NCBI GenBank assembly: GCA_019187495.1
Contig: JABAQN010000061.1
Coordinates: forward strand, 1 to 64,000
Source of the DNA: Steroidobacteraceae bacterium
GTDB taxonomy: Bacteria; Pseudomonadota; Gammaproteobacteria; Steroidobacterales; Steroidobacteraceae
Length of the DNA: 64,000 nt
Direction of reading: 5' to 3'
Shown: in pieces, positions 45,706 to 54,857 of the stretch
Layout: the number at the start of each line of letters is the position of its first letter
How positions within the stretch are numbered: position 1 is the stretch's first letter
Made by a program: the position numbers and the translations under genes
The notes under the pieces: model-generated
The model's input: only the letters and a program-made list of their open reading frames with translations
Databases searched by the model: none
What the model was told of the DNA's origin: nothing

Positions 45706-47023
45706 GACGTTCACGGCCGTGCCATTCCGCGTGCAGCCGGCGCGACGCGGCGGCGAACAGCACGCCGCTCACGAAATAGAACCCGGTCGCGACCAGGATC
45801 GAGTAGCGCAGCGCATCTGCGCCAAAGCGCGGCGCGAGGGCGTCCGAGAGCGCGCCGACGAACAGCGTGCCACCGCCGATCCCGATCAGGTTGATCAGGA
45901 ACAGGAATATCGCCGATGCGGTGGCGCGCATCCGCGGTGCGACGAGATGCTGGATCGCCGAGTACACGGGGCCCGTCCAGCTCGCGTTCAATGTCATCGG
46001 CACGCTGAACAGCACGAAGGCCGCCACGGTCGATGGCACGAGCACGGCTGCGGCGAGGAACGGCACCATCGCCACCAGCATCACGCCCGGGACGATTGCG
46101 TAGGCGGCCCTGCGTCGCGCGCCGAAGCGATCGCCCGCCCAGCCGCCGAGCCAGATGCCCGCGATACCGAACACGAGTGTGCCGAGGCCGACGAACCACG
46201 CGGTTTCGGCGAGCGTCAGGCCGTGGCTGCGCATGAAAAAGGATGGCATCCAGAAAAGGAGCCCGTAACCGACGATCGAGGCGCTCGAGGCGCCGAACGC
46301 GAGCAGGAAGAACGAGGGCGTGCGGGCGAGCGCGCGGCACACGTCCACGATCGAATCGCGCGCCGGCGGCGCCGTCGGTAGTGCTGGCGCCGCGCCCTGC
46401 GCGTCGAGCGCGCCGCGCGCAGGCTCACGCACGGTGAGCCGCAAGATCGGCGCGAGCACGAGCCCGCCGAGACCGACCGAAAGGAATGCGACGCGCCAGT
46501 CGACGGCGCTCGCGACGAGCCCGCCAAAGAGCATGCCGAGCCCGCTGCCGATCGGCACGCCGAACGAGAACACGGCGAGCGCACGCGCGCGCTGTGCCGG
46601 CGGGAAATAGTCGCTGATCAGCGAGAAGGCCGGCGCCACGCCCCCCGCTTCGCCGACACCGACGCCGACGCGCGCCAGCAGCAGCTGCGTGAATGTCAGC
46701 GCCTGCCCGCACAGCGCCGTGAAGCCGCTCCACACCGCGAGCGCGGCGGTCATGATCCAGGTACGGCTCGTGCGGTCGGCGAGCCGCGCGATCGGTATGC
46801 CGAGGCACGTGTAGAAGAGCGCGAAGGCCGCGCCGCTCATCAATCCGAGCTGGGTATCGGTCAGCGAAAGGTCCCGCTTGATCGGCTCGGCGAGGATGCC
46901 GACGATCACCCGATCGACGAAATTGAAGGTATAGACGACGACCAGGATGAAAAGCACCCACGCACGGTAGAGCGGGCCCGTCGCCGGGCTGGTCGGTGGA
47001 TTCGGGTGCGCGATCGGCGCCAT
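45656..47023 (-). CDS. MFS transporter, Spinster-like
   Basis: 455 residues, 12 membrane helices. Start ATG 47023 just before YRAWVLFILVVVYTFNFVDRVIVGILAEPIKRDL, the typical N-terminus of the Spinster/NarK-like MFS group; cytoplasmic loop motif GIPIARLADRTSRTW. It could export the amine made by the convergent decarboxylase or take up its substrate (inference). The last 50 bases overlap the decarboxylase tail on the other strand. Confidence 0.87.
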   Translation of the reverse strand: MAPIAHPNPPTSPATGPLYRAWVLFILVVVYTFNFVDRVIVGILAEPIKRDLSLTDTQLGLMSGAAFALFYTCLGIPIARLADRTSRTWIMTAALAVWSGFTALCGQALTFTQLLLARVGVGVGEAGGVAPAFSLISDYFPPAQRARALAVFSFGVPIGSGLGMLFGGLVASAVDWRVAFLSVGLGGLVLAPILRLTVREPARGALDAQGAAPALPTAPPARDSIVDVCRALARTPSFFLLAFGASSASIVGYGLLFWMPSFFMRSHGLTLAETAWFVGLGTLVFGIAGIWLGGWAGDRFGARRRAAYAIVPGVMLVAMVPFLAAAVLVPSTVAAFVLFSVPMTLNASWTGPVYSAIQHLVAPRMRATASAIFLFLINLIGIGGGTLFVGALSDALAPRFGADALRYSILVATGFYFVSGVLFAAASRRLHAEWHGRERLTPGVPAPSRRHAGSR

Positions 47024-47087
47024 GGCCGCGCATCGTACCGGAGCACCCTCCCCCGCCGCGCTAGAATCGCGGCGTGAGGGCCCTTCC

Positions 47088-47609
47088 ATGACGAGAACCA
47101 TCACGATCCGGCGCGCGACGATCGCCGATGCCTTCAGGCTGGGCGAGATCGGTGGCACGACCTTTACCGAGACGTTCGGCCACCTGTATCCGCCCGAAGA
47201 CCTGGCGGCGTTCCTGCGCAGCGCGCACTCGCCCGAGGTATGGCATCGACGGCTGCAGGAATCGCACATCGCGGTGTGGCTGGTCGAAGTCGACGACGGC
47301 GTGTGCGCGGGCTATGCCTCCGCCGGCCCTTGCAAGCTCCCCGTTCCGGATCTCGAGTCGAACGCCGGAGAGCTGTTCCAGCTCTACGTGCGCGGCCCGT
47401 TCCACGGGCGCAGGCTCGGCTCGCGGCTGCTCACGGCGGCGCTGGCGTGGCTCGAGTCGCGCGGCTTCGATCCGCTGTACATCGGGGTGTGGAGTCGCAA
47501 CGAGAGCGCGCAGCGGCTGTACGCGCGCTTCGGCTTCACGCGCTACGCGGAGTACGAGTTTCCGGTCGGCACGCAGCGCGACCACGAATACATCCTGCGT
47601 CGCGCATGA
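47088..47609 (+). CDS. GNAT N-acetyltransferase (RimI-like)
   Basis: 173 residues. GNAT fold: ITIRRATIADAFRLGEIGGTTFTETFGHLY, the acetyl-CoA loop LFQLYVRGPFHGRRLGSRLLTAAL, NESAQRLYARFGFTRYAEYEF and C-terminal DHEYILRR. The closest look is to spermidine/amine or PaiA-type acetyltransferases, but the substrate is open. The stop overlaps the ATG of the aminotransferase (ATGA). Confidence 0.85.
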   Translation: MTRTITIRRATIADAFRLGEIGGTTFTETFGHLYPPEDLAAFLRSAHSPEVWHRRLQESHIAVWLVEVDDGVCAGYASAGPCKLPVPDLESNAGELFQLYVRGPFHGRRLGSRLLTAALAWLESRGFDPLYIGVWSRNESAQRLYARFGFTRYAEYEFPVGTQRDHEYILRRA

Positions 47610-48763
47610 GGGGCGCGAATGTCACCCCGTTCTACGCGGGCGACATCGGCGCGCGCGGCGCAGCGCGCCAGCGCGCCGGGCTGCCCTTCGTGCCGATGCA
47701 CTATGGCCAGCCCTCGGCCGGTGCGCCCCAGGCTGCGATCGCGGCGGCGCATCGTGCGCTCGATTCCGATCCGCTCGGTTACACGGAACTCGACGAACTG
47801 CGCGAGCGGATCGCCGCGTACTATGCGAGCGCACACGGCATCACGATCGAACCCGGGCGCATCCTGCTGACCGCCGGGGCGAGCGCCGCGCTGGTCGCCG
47901 CCTACGCCGCGATGTTTCGCCCGGGAGATCGCGTCGCGATGCTGCGGCCGGGCTATCCCGCCTATCGCAACACGCTCACCGCGCTGCGCCTCGAGCCCGT
48001 CGAGATCCACTGCGGGCCCGAACAGGCCTTTCATCCGACCCCGGCGCAGATCGCCGCGTTGTCGCCCGCGCCGGCCGGCTTCCTGATCGCGAGCCCGGCC
48101 AATCCGACCGGCGCGATGCTCGATGCGGGACAACTCGGCGCGCTCCTCGAGGCCTGCCGCGCGCGCAGCATCCGGGTGATCTCCGACGAGATCTACCACG
48201 GCATCAGTTTCGGCAAGCGCGCCGTGAGCGCACTCGAGATCGATCCGCGCGCGGTCGTGATCAACAGCTTCTCGAAGCTTTACCGGATGCCGGGATGGCG
48301 GCTCGGCTGGATGGTCGTGCCCGCCGACTGGGCGGCACAGATCCACGCCTACCTGATCAACATGTTCCTCACGCCCTCGACGGTCGCGCAGCACGCGGCG
48401 CTCGCGGCGATGGACGAGCACGAGGATCTCGAGCGATGGGTGCAGGTCTACGCGCGCAATCGCACCCGGCTGCTCCACGGGCTCGCCGCGCTCGGCGTCA
48501 CCGGCATCGTGCCGCCCGACGGCGCGTTCTATCTTTATGCCGACATCGGGCACCTGACGCGGGACAGCATGCAGTTCTGCCTGCGCGCGGTCGACGAGAT
48601 CGGCGTCGGCCTCGCGCCGGGCATCGACTTCGATCCTCTCGAGGGGCGGCGGTTCGTCAGGTTTTCGTTCGCGGTCACGCCGGATGAAATCGAACGCGCC
48701 CTGGCGCTGCTCGCCGGCTGGCTTCCCGGTTACCGTGATCAGGATCCGGCGAGGTCGGCGTAA
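47606..48763 (+). CDS. Class I/II aminotransferase
   Basis: 385 residues. ILLTAGASAALVAAYAAMFRPGDRVAMLRPGYPAY, ASPANPTGAML, ISDEIYHGISFG, PLP lysine in NSFSKLYRMPGWRLGW, and the C-terminal Arg in RRFVRFSFAVTPDEIE. Aspartate/aromatic-type fold I aminotransferase; specificity not determinable. It is coupled to the GNAT gene upstream, suggesting one small pathway, and its last 25 bases overlap the convergent acvB-like gene. Confidence 0.86.
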   Translation: MRGANVTPFYAGDIGARGAARQRAGLPFVPMHYGQPSAGAPQAAIAAAHRALDSDPLGYTELDELRERIAAYYASAHGITIEPGRILLTAGASAALVAAYAAMFRPGDRVAMLRPGYPAYRNTLTALRLEPVEIHCGPEQAFHPTPAQIAALSPAPAGFLIASPANPTGAMLDAGQLGALLEACRARSIRVISDEIYHGISFGKRAVSALEIDPRAVVINSFSKLYRMPGWRLGWMVVPADWAAQIHAYLINMFLTPSTVAQHAALAAMDEHEDLERWVQVYARNRTRLLHGLAALGVTGIVPPDGAFYLYADIGHLTRDSMQFCLRAVDEIGVGLAPGIDFDPLEGRRFVRFSFAVTPDEIERALALLAGWLPGYRDQDPARSA

Positions 48764-50184
48764 TCGATGATCCGCTGCGCGAGCGCGGCGTAATCGCCGT
48801 CGAAGTGATGCCCGCCCGCGAGTTCCTCGACGTGGACTGCCGGGCCGTGCAACGAAGGGCACGCCGTATGCTTCTCATCGGCGCCGTACAGGCACAGCAC
48901 GCGCGCGCCGCGCAGTGCGGCGATCTCCGGAACGGTCGGATAGCCGTCACCACTGTTGCCGGGAATCCAGTCGGACAGGTGGAACTCGAACGTGGCGTTG
49001 TCGCTCAGCCCGAGCAGGCTGATCGATCGCACCCGGTCCTGTACCTCCGCGGGCAGACGTCGATACAGGAACGGCAGCACGTCCGCGCCGAAGGAATAGC
49101 CGATCAGGAGCACATCGTGCCGCGCCCACTTCGCGCCGTAGACCTGCACGATGTGCAGGAGGTCGCGCGCCGCCTCGTCCGGCGTGCGTGCGTGCCAGAA
49201 ATATTTCAACGAGTTCAGCGCGACGACCGGGATGCCACGCGCCGCGAGTGCCGCCGACACGTCCTGGTCGAGCCCGGCCCAGCCGCCATCGCCCGTCAGC
49301 AGGACCGCGAGCGTATCGCGTGCGCCGCGCGGAGCCGCCGCGCCCACGCGCGCCGCCGGCACCTCGTGCAGCGGCAATGCGAGTGCGTTCGGAGTCGGTG
49401 CAACGGCCTTCGGCGGCGACTCGAGATCCTGTCGCACCTGCAGGAACTGCGGCAGCCAATGGCGCTCGACGCCAAAGCCGTGGCCCACCCCGGGCAGCGA
49501 GACGAGTGTCGCGTGCCCGGTCGCCGCCGCGAAGCGGCGCGTCGCCGCAGGCTCGCACACCTGGTCGATCTCCCCCTGCAGCAGGAACCAGGGAGTCGTG
49601 TTGCCCGCCGCCGGCCGGTAGACGAGCCCCTTCGGCTTCGCCGCCGTACCCTGCATGTCGAACTCGAGCCCGCTGCCGCGGCACGGCCTCTGCACGAAAT
49701 CGAGATCGGGGCAGAAGCCGAAGGTGAATACGCCCGCCCAGGTGCCGCGCGGCGACTGCACCATCACGGCATAGGCGAGCGTCGCACCCGAGGAATAACC
49801 GGCAAGGATCGGCACGTGGTATTCGTCGAGCGCGAGCCGCCTCTGCACCGCATGCGCGAGTTCCTCGAAGTCCGCGGCGTAATAGCGGCAGTCCACCGTC
49901 GGCGCATTGATCGCCGTGCGGTAGCGCCGCACGTCGATGCCGACGACCACATCACCCGCGTCGACGAGATGCTTCGCCATGCCGACCACGCCGAGATGCC
50001 AGCCACCGTCGCCGGAGATGAACAGCACGACGCCCTTCGGCTTCGCGGCCGGCCGATAGACCGTGACATCGCCGAAGCGGCCCATGGCGAAATGTTCGAC
50101 CGCCGGCGGATCGGCGTGCGCCACCCCCGCCAACGCCACCAGCGCCAGCACCAGCACCGGCAAGCATGCGCCCGATGTTTTCAT
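48739..50184 (-). CDS. acvB: AcvB/VirJ-family periplasmic lysyl-phosphatidylglycerol hydrolase-like protein
   Basis: 481 residues with a signal peptide (VLVLALVALAGVAHA). Two alpha/beta-hydrolase-like halves, each with FISGDGGW or LLTGDGGWAGLD; nucleophile elbow GYSSGATLAYA in the first and GYSFGADVLPFLYRRLP in the second, and GADEKHTACP near the end. AcvB/VirJ proteins hydrolyse lysyl-phosphatidylglycerol and support acid tolerance in agrobacteria and rhizobia. Its ATG overlaps the mprF stop (ATGA), the same pairing as lpiA-atvA. Confidence 0.9.
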   Translation of the reverse strand: MKTSGACLPVLVLALVALAGVAHADPPAVEHFAMGRFGDVTVYRPAAKPKGVVLFISGDGGWHLGVVGMAKHLVDAGDVVVGIDVRRYRTAINAPTVDCRYYAADFEELAHAVQRRLALDEYHVPILAGYSSGATLAYAVMVQSPRGTWAGVFTFGFCPDLDFVQRPCRGSGLEFDMQGTAAKPKGLVYRPAAGNTTPWFLLQGEIDQVCEPAATRRFAAATGHATLVSLPGVGHGFGVERHWLPQFLQVRQDLESPPKAVAPTPNALALPLHEVPAARVGAAAPRGARDTLAVLLTGDGGWAGLDQDVSAALAARGIPVVALNSLKYFWHARTPDEAARDLLHIVQVYGAKWARHDVLLIGYSFGADVLPFLYRRLPAEVQDRVRSISLLGLSDNATFEFHLSDWIPGNSGDGYPTVPEIAALRGARVLCLYGADEKHTACPSLHGPAVHVEELAGGHHFDGDYAALAQRIIDYADLAGS

Positions 50185-52763
50185 TTCGTTACCAGTTCAC
50201 GTAGTCCGCCGGAGATCAGCGTCGAGACGTCATAGAGGGCGCGCGCCAGCTGCAGTCCGCCCGGCGAGGCGAGATAGCGCGGCTCCCACACCGGGTCGAA
50301 CTTCTCCTTGTAGCGGCGCAATCCCTCGAAGTTGTAGAACGCCTCGCCATGGCGGTAGAGAAAGCCGCCCATCCGGTGCCACAGCGGCGCGAGCGCGCGC
50401 GACTCGAGTCCCGAGAGCGGCGCCATGCCGAGATTGAACCAGCGATACCCCTGGGCCCGGCCCCACAGCATCAGCTCGACCAGCAGGTAGTCCATCGCGC
50501 CCGCCGGCGCGTCGCGACCGAAGCGCATCAGGTCGATCGACAGTTCCTCGCGCGTCCCGGTCGGCCAGAGATTCGCGAATGCGACGATGCTGCCCTCGAG
50601 CCGCACCAGGGCCACCGCAAAATGGCGCAGGTAATCTTCGGAGAATGCGCCGACCGAAAAGCGCTTTTCCGCCGTTGCCTTGTCATCGAGCCAGGTATCC
50701 GAAATCGCGCGCAGGCGCGGCAGCAGCGGCTCGAGCGCGGCAGGCGCCACGACTTCGAAGCTGCCTCCGGCGCGTTCAGCCCGCCGCCTCGCCTGCCGCA
50801 GCTCGGCACGCGCGCTGCCTTCGAGGCTGAACCCATCGAGCGCAATGCGCGCCTCCTCGCCGAGCTTGACCAGCGACAGGCCGAGATCGACATACAGCGA
50901 CAGGTTCGGACCACCCACCTGGTAGAACACCGTGCGCCCGCCGCGCCGGTCGACGAGCTCACGGAACGCCCAGACGAGATCCTGCCGCTGCGGTGCGGAA
51001 CCGACCGGATCGCCCAGTCCGACCCAACTCTGTCCCGATACCTGGTACATCAGGAAGGCGTCGGCATCCCGATGGAAGAGCACCCGCTTGTCGCCGGCGA
51101 GCACGGCGTTCGCGAGGCTCGCGTCGGTCTGGGCAAGTGCCGTGCCGATGCGCGCCCATTCATCCGGTTCGGGCGTATGCGGCTCGGCGGGCGCGGGTTG
51201 CAACAGGTTCGCGGCGACGAAGCCTGCGAGCAGCACGATCACCGCGAGCGAGGCGCGCAGCATCCGCGGCGCATCGCCATGCAGCGCGAATGTCCACCAC
51301 AGCTCATTCGAGTAAGGCACGTGGCGGTTGGCGAGAAAGCCGACCCACACCGACAGCGCCACGATGATGCCGACGCTCGCGAGCCAGCCCGCCGTGAAAC
51401 GCTGGCTCATGATCGACGCGGGCCGGTAGAACGCCGCGCCCGACAGCAGCGTGACGAGCAGCACGAGTCCGAGATAGGACGCTTCCTCGAAGTCGAGGCC
51501 CTTCAGCAGCGAGGCGCAGATGCCGGCCACCAGCAGCCATACCGTCAGGTGCCAGGCGGCGCGCAGGCGCCGGTAGAGACCACGCGCGAGCACCAGCAGG
51601 CCGACGCCGGCGACGCTGCCCGCAAGGTGCGACACCTCGAGCAGCGGCAGCGGCACGACGTGCCGCAGTTCGCGAATGCGCGTATCGAGGCCGGGCGTGG
51701 CGCCCGAGAGCAGCAGCACCCCACCTGCGACGAACACCAGCACGCCGATCAGTTGCGGCGCGATGGGCAGCAGCAGCGGCGTGATCCATCCGCCCGCCGT
51801 GCGCCGCACCTGCGCGAGGCGCGTGCGCTGCCGATGGAGCTCGTGCGCCAGCAGCGCGGCAGCCGCGAGTGCGAGCGGCGCAAGATAGTAGAGCGCGCGA
51901 TAGGCGAGCAGGCCGCCGAGGAGTTGCGGAGCGGGCACGCCGCGCAGCGCGAGCAGCAGGATTGCCTCGAATACGCCGAGCCCGCCGGGCACCTGGCTCA
52001 CGACGCCGCCGACGACCGCGATGGCGAAGACGCCGGCGAAGGTCACGAAGTCGAGTCCGTCCGGATGCGGGACCAGGGCCCACAACACCCCCGCGGCCAC
52101 CGAAAGCTCGACGACACCGACACACAACTGCGCGAGCGCAAGGCGCGCGCCCGGCGGCCGGATCTGCCACGCGCCGATCACGATGGAGCCGCGGGCGAAA
52201 GACGCCCACGCCAGGTAGGCAAGTACGGCCACGAGCAGGCACGTGCCGAAGAGTCGCGACCAGATGTGGCCGAGATGCAGGGCCGTGGTGCCGGGCACCG
52301 CGGCGAGGGCGGCGGATCCGGCGAGCACCGACAGGCCGATCGCCGTGGTGACTGCACAGAAGGAGACGACCGTCGCGACATCGACCGCTGTCAGTCCCTG
52401 CGTCGAGTAGACACGGTAGCGGATCGCGGTCCCGGTGAACGCCGCGAAACTCATGTTGTGGCCGAAGGCGAATGCAATGAACGAGGTGAGGGCCGTGCGC
52501 GGGTAGGAAACCGGCTTGCCGACATAGCGCACGGCCATCGTGTCGTAGAGCGTGAGGAGCAGGTAGCTGAGCGCCGTCAGTGAACCGGCAAGCGCGATGC
52601 GGGATGCCGGAATGGCGCGCAATTCGGCGACGATGTCGCGCAGATGATAGCTCGCGACGGCGTGGTGCACGACGATGATCACGAGCACGAACACGATCGC
52701 CGACACGAGCGGCGCGAGCCAGCGGTGCCAGGCCATCGCGGGGTCGTCTGCGACGTGTGACAT
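50181..52763 (-). CDS. mprF: Bifunctional lysylphosphatidylglycerol synthetase/flippase
   Basis: 860 residues. N-terminal ~520 residues form the flippase with about 14 membrane helices (SYPRTALTSFIAFAFGHNMSFAAFTG, QVPGGLGVFEAILLLAL). The C-terminal ~330 residues are the DUF2156 aminoacyl-transferase domain (FLMYQVSGQSWVGLGDPVG, EELSIDLMRF, YRWFNLGMAPLSGLE, YKEKFDPVWEPRYLA). It adds lysine (or alanine) to phosphatidylglycerol and moves it to the outer leaflet, protecting against cationic peptides and acid. Operon with acvB. Confidence 0.95.
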   Translation of the reverse strand: MSHVADDPAMAWHRWLAPLVSAIVFVLVIIVVHHAVASYHLRDIVAELRAIPASRIALAGSLTALSYLLLTLYDTMAVRYVGKPVSYPRTALTSFIAFAFGHNMSFAAFTGTAIRYRVYSTQGLTAVDVATVVSFCAVTTAIGLSVLAGSAALAAVPGTTALHLGHIWSRLFGTCLLVAVLAYLAWASFARGSIVIGAWQIRPPGARLALAQLCVGVVELSVAAGVLWALVPHPDGLDFVTFAGVFAIAVVGGVVSQVPGGLGVFEAILLLALRGVPAPQLLGGLLAYRALYYLAPLALAAAALLAHELHRQRTRLAQVRRTAGGWITPLLLPIAPQLIGVLVFVAGGVLLLSGATPGLDTRIRELRHVVPLPLLEVSHLAGSVAGVGLLVLARGLYRRLRAAWHLTVWLLVAGICASLLKGLDFEEASYLGLVLLVTLLSGAAFYRPASIMSQRFTAGWLASVGIIVALSVWVGFLANRHVPYSNELWWTFALHGDAPRMLRASLAVIVLLAGFVAANLLQPAPAEPHTPEPDEWARIGTALAQTDASLANAVLAGDKRVLFHRDADAFLMYQVSGQSWVGLGDPVGSAPQRQDLVWAFRELVDRRGGRTVFYQVGGPNLSLYVDLGLSLVKLGEEARIALDGFSLEGSARAELRQARRRAERAGGSFEVVAPAALEPLLPRLRAISDTWLDDKATAEKRFSVGAFSEDYLRHFAVALVRLEGSIVAFANLWPTGTREELSIDLMRFGRDAPAGAMDYLLVELMLWGRAQGYRWFNLGMAPLSGLESRALAPLWHRMGGFLYRHGEAFYNFEGLRRYKEKFDPVWEPRYLASPGGLQLARALYDVSTLISGGLRELVTK

Positions 52764-52890
52764 CAGGTGCCAGCCTACGACAATGGCAGCGGCTTCGTCT
52801 TACTTTTCCGTAATCTTCGGAACGATCACCGCGCCGGGCGCATCGAATCTTCAGGCATATCCCTGCGCACCGTGCGCATGCGAGGCGCCC

Positions 52891-53364
52891 ATGTCGATTC
52901 GCACTTTGATTCCGGTTGTGCTCACCGCGGTGCTCGCAGCGGCGTGCGTGAGTTCGGGACGCGGTTTTGGCGAGACGCGCCGCGGTGGTGAGCACGTCGA
53001 TTTCACCTGGACTGCGCGGGGTGATCACTCCGGCACGATGACGGCGACGCTGGCGAGTGGCCAGACCCTCACCGGGCCCTACTTCCAGATCACGCAGGAC
53101 AGCCGGATCGAGGAACTGCGGCCGCTCTGGTATGGCTGGCGTTCGGCGTGGCGCGGCTGGCCGTACTGGGGTCCGGTGCCGCAGACCGCATTCGTGACCC
53201 ATTACACGGGTCGCGTGGTCGCGAACCTCGAGGGCATGGACAACCTGCGCATGCGTTGCCGCTTCACGCTCGAACACCCGGCCTCGCAGATGGCGGGCGG
53301 CGGCACGGGCAAGTGCCAGCTCGGCAACGGGCAGACCATCGACGCCCAATTCCCCTCGACCTGA
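52891..53364 (+). CDS. Small predicted lipoprotein
   Basis: 157 residues. Lipobox LAAAC with VSSG after the Cys. The mature part (HVDFTWTARGDHSGTMTATLASGQTLTGPYFQITQ ... RVVANLEGMDNLRMRCRFTLEHPASQMAGGGTGKCQLGNGQTIDAQF) is all-beta with two Cys and looks like a small periplasmic sandwich. The pattern of 'M-C-F...GGGTGKCQL' occurs in unnamed proteobacterial lipoproteins. Function unknown. The 127-base gap before it separates it from the divergent mprF and shows no clear signal. Confidence 0.72.
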   Translation: MSIRTLIPVVLTAVLAAACVSSGRGFGETRRGGEHVDFTWTARGDHSGTMTATLASGQTLTGPYFQITQDSRIEELRPLWYGWRSAWRGWPYWGPVPQTAFVTHYTGRVVANLEGMDNLRMRCRFTLEHPASQMAGGGTGKCQLGNGQTIDAQFPST

Positions 53365-53377
53365 CCAGGGCCAATCC

Positions 53378-53450
53378 TGGTGCCGGGCTTTCGGTTGTTC
53401 GGTTATTTGCCCAACGTGCAAATAACCGAACAACCGAAAGCCCGGCACCA
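53378..53450. repeat. Long palindromic repeat, copy B (REP/MITE-like)
   Basis: Perfect 33-base arms (53378-53410 and 53418-53450) around a 7-base loop, starting TGGTGCCGGGCTTTCGG. It lies 13 bases after the lipoprotein stop. It shares nearly its whole arm with copy A at 40796-40860; each copy keeps its own palindrome when bases change (C:G pairs in A where B has T:A), which indicates selection for pairing or copying of whole elements. The rest of the 177-base gap to the next gene (53451-53541) shows nothing further. Confidence 0.88.
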
Positions 53451-53541
53451 ATGCCCGATGCGGCGAAGCGCAGCGCCGGCGCGGTGAGTTGCCTGTCCGC
53501 GGCCGTAGTGCGCTCCGGTCGGCGCGCTATCGTCTGGCCGC

Positions 53542-54843
53542 ATGAGGGGTGGCGCCGCATTCCTGCCATTGCTTTGCCTGGCTTCCGTCGCCGACGCGCA
53601 GGGTACTTTTCATGGCGATGGCGCACGCACGGGTGTCTACGCGACATCCGGGCCCACGCATTTCAGCGGCGTGAAGTGGTCCTTCGACACGGGCGGCCCG
53701 ATTTTCGCCTCGCCCGTGCTCGCCGGAAACTCGGTCTACATCGCGAGCGCGAGCGGCGCCCTGTTCGCACTCGAACGAGACACGGGCATGGAGCGCTGGA
53801 GATTCACCTCGCGCATGCCGATCTCCTCGACACCCGCAATCGCGGGCGACACGCTCTATTTTGTGTCTTCCGTCGGCTCGCTCGTCGCCCTCGATCCCGC
53901 AACCGGGCAACCGAAGTGGGTCTTCGCGACGGAATACGAGCGTCGTTTCGAAGCGAAGGGCCTGCATGGTTACGGTCCAGCCGGACAGACGATACCCGAC
54001 GCCTGGGACGTCTTCACTTCGTCTCCCGTCGTCGCCGAGGGGAAGGTCTACTTCGGCAGCGGTGACGGCAATGTGTACGCCGTCGACGCGGCGAGCGGCG
54101 TGCTGCAATGGAAGCTCCCGCTGCGCAACGTGGTGCACGCCTCCCCCGCGTACGCCAACGGCGTGATATTCATCGGCAGCTGGGGCGGCGACTTCCAGGC
54201 GATCGACGCGGCCACCGGGCGCCCGAAGTGGCAGTTCCAGGCCGGTGAGGATCCGGCACGCCACAACCAGGTCGGCTTCCAGTCGTCCGCCGCCGTCGTG
54301 GACGGCGTCGTCTATGTGGGCTGTCGCGATGCGCATGTTTATGCGCTCGACGCGAAAACGGGCCGCAAGCTGTGGGACTATCCGACGAGCAAGTCATGGG
54401 TGAACGGCACGCCGGCAGTCCGCGGCGGCGTCGTCTACGTCGGCACCTCGGACAGCTCGCGTTTCATGGCGCTCGATGCGAAGACCGGCCGGTTGCGGTT
54501 CAACTTCGATGCGAAGGCCTACGTCTTCTCGTCGGCGGCGCTGGCCGGCAGCCTCGCATACTTCGGCAGCCACAACGGCCGTCTTTTTGCCATCGACGCC
54601 CGGACCGGCGATTGCGTGTGGACTTTCCAGACCGATGCGTCGAAGGAAGATCCGCTGCACCTGCTCGATGCCGACGGCCGCCTGAATGCCGGCGGGTTCG
54701 CGCCCGTGTTCCGCGATTACCAGGACATGTACATCGACCTCTACCGCTTCCGGTCGATCGGGGCCATCCTGTCGTCCCCGGCCGTCGACGAGGGTGTCGT
54801 GTACGTCGGCAGCCTGGACGGTCGTCTCTACGCGCTGCATTGA
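53542..54843 (+). CDS. PQQ-binding-like propeller protein, exported
   Basis: 433 residues with a signal peptide ending SVADAQ. Repeats such as GDTLYFVSSVGSLVALDPATGQPKWVF and DGVVYVGCRDAHVYALDAKTGRKLWDY are BamB/PQQ-like blades. It lacks the dehydrogenase active-site motif seen at 3016-4977, so it is more likely a scaffold or binding propeller. The downstream epimerase gene follows after 14 bases with GAAAGG as ribosome site; both products are exported, so they probably work together. Confidence 0.82.
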   Translation: MRGGAAFLPLLCLASVADAQGTFHGDGARTGVYATSGPTHFSGVKWSFDTGGPIFASPVLAGNSVYIASASGALFALERDTGMERWRFTSRMPISSTPAIAGDTLYFVSSVGSLVALDPATGQPKWVFATEYERRFEAKGLHGYGPAGQTIPDAWDVFTSSPVVAEGKVYFGSGDGNVYAVDAASGVLQWKLPLRNVVHASPAYANGVIFIGSWGGDFQAIDAATGRPKWQFQAGEDPARHNQVGFQSSAAVVDGVVYVGCRDAHVYALDAKTGRKLWDYPTSKSWVNGTPAVRGGVVYVGTSDSSRFMALDAKTGRLRFNFDAKAYVFSSAALAGSLAYFGSHNGRLFAIDARTGDCVWTFQTDASKEDPLHLLDADGRLNAGGFAPVFRDYQDMYIDLYRFRSIGAILSSPAVDEGVVYVGSLDGRLYALH

Positions 54844-54857
54844 AAGGTCCGTTTACC

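Noticed and set aside
51304-53451. 715-codon frame on the minus strand covering copy B of the repeat and the mprF start
   Set aside because: Shadow of mprF in another frame extended through the palindrome; composition is Arg/Ala-rich without domain.
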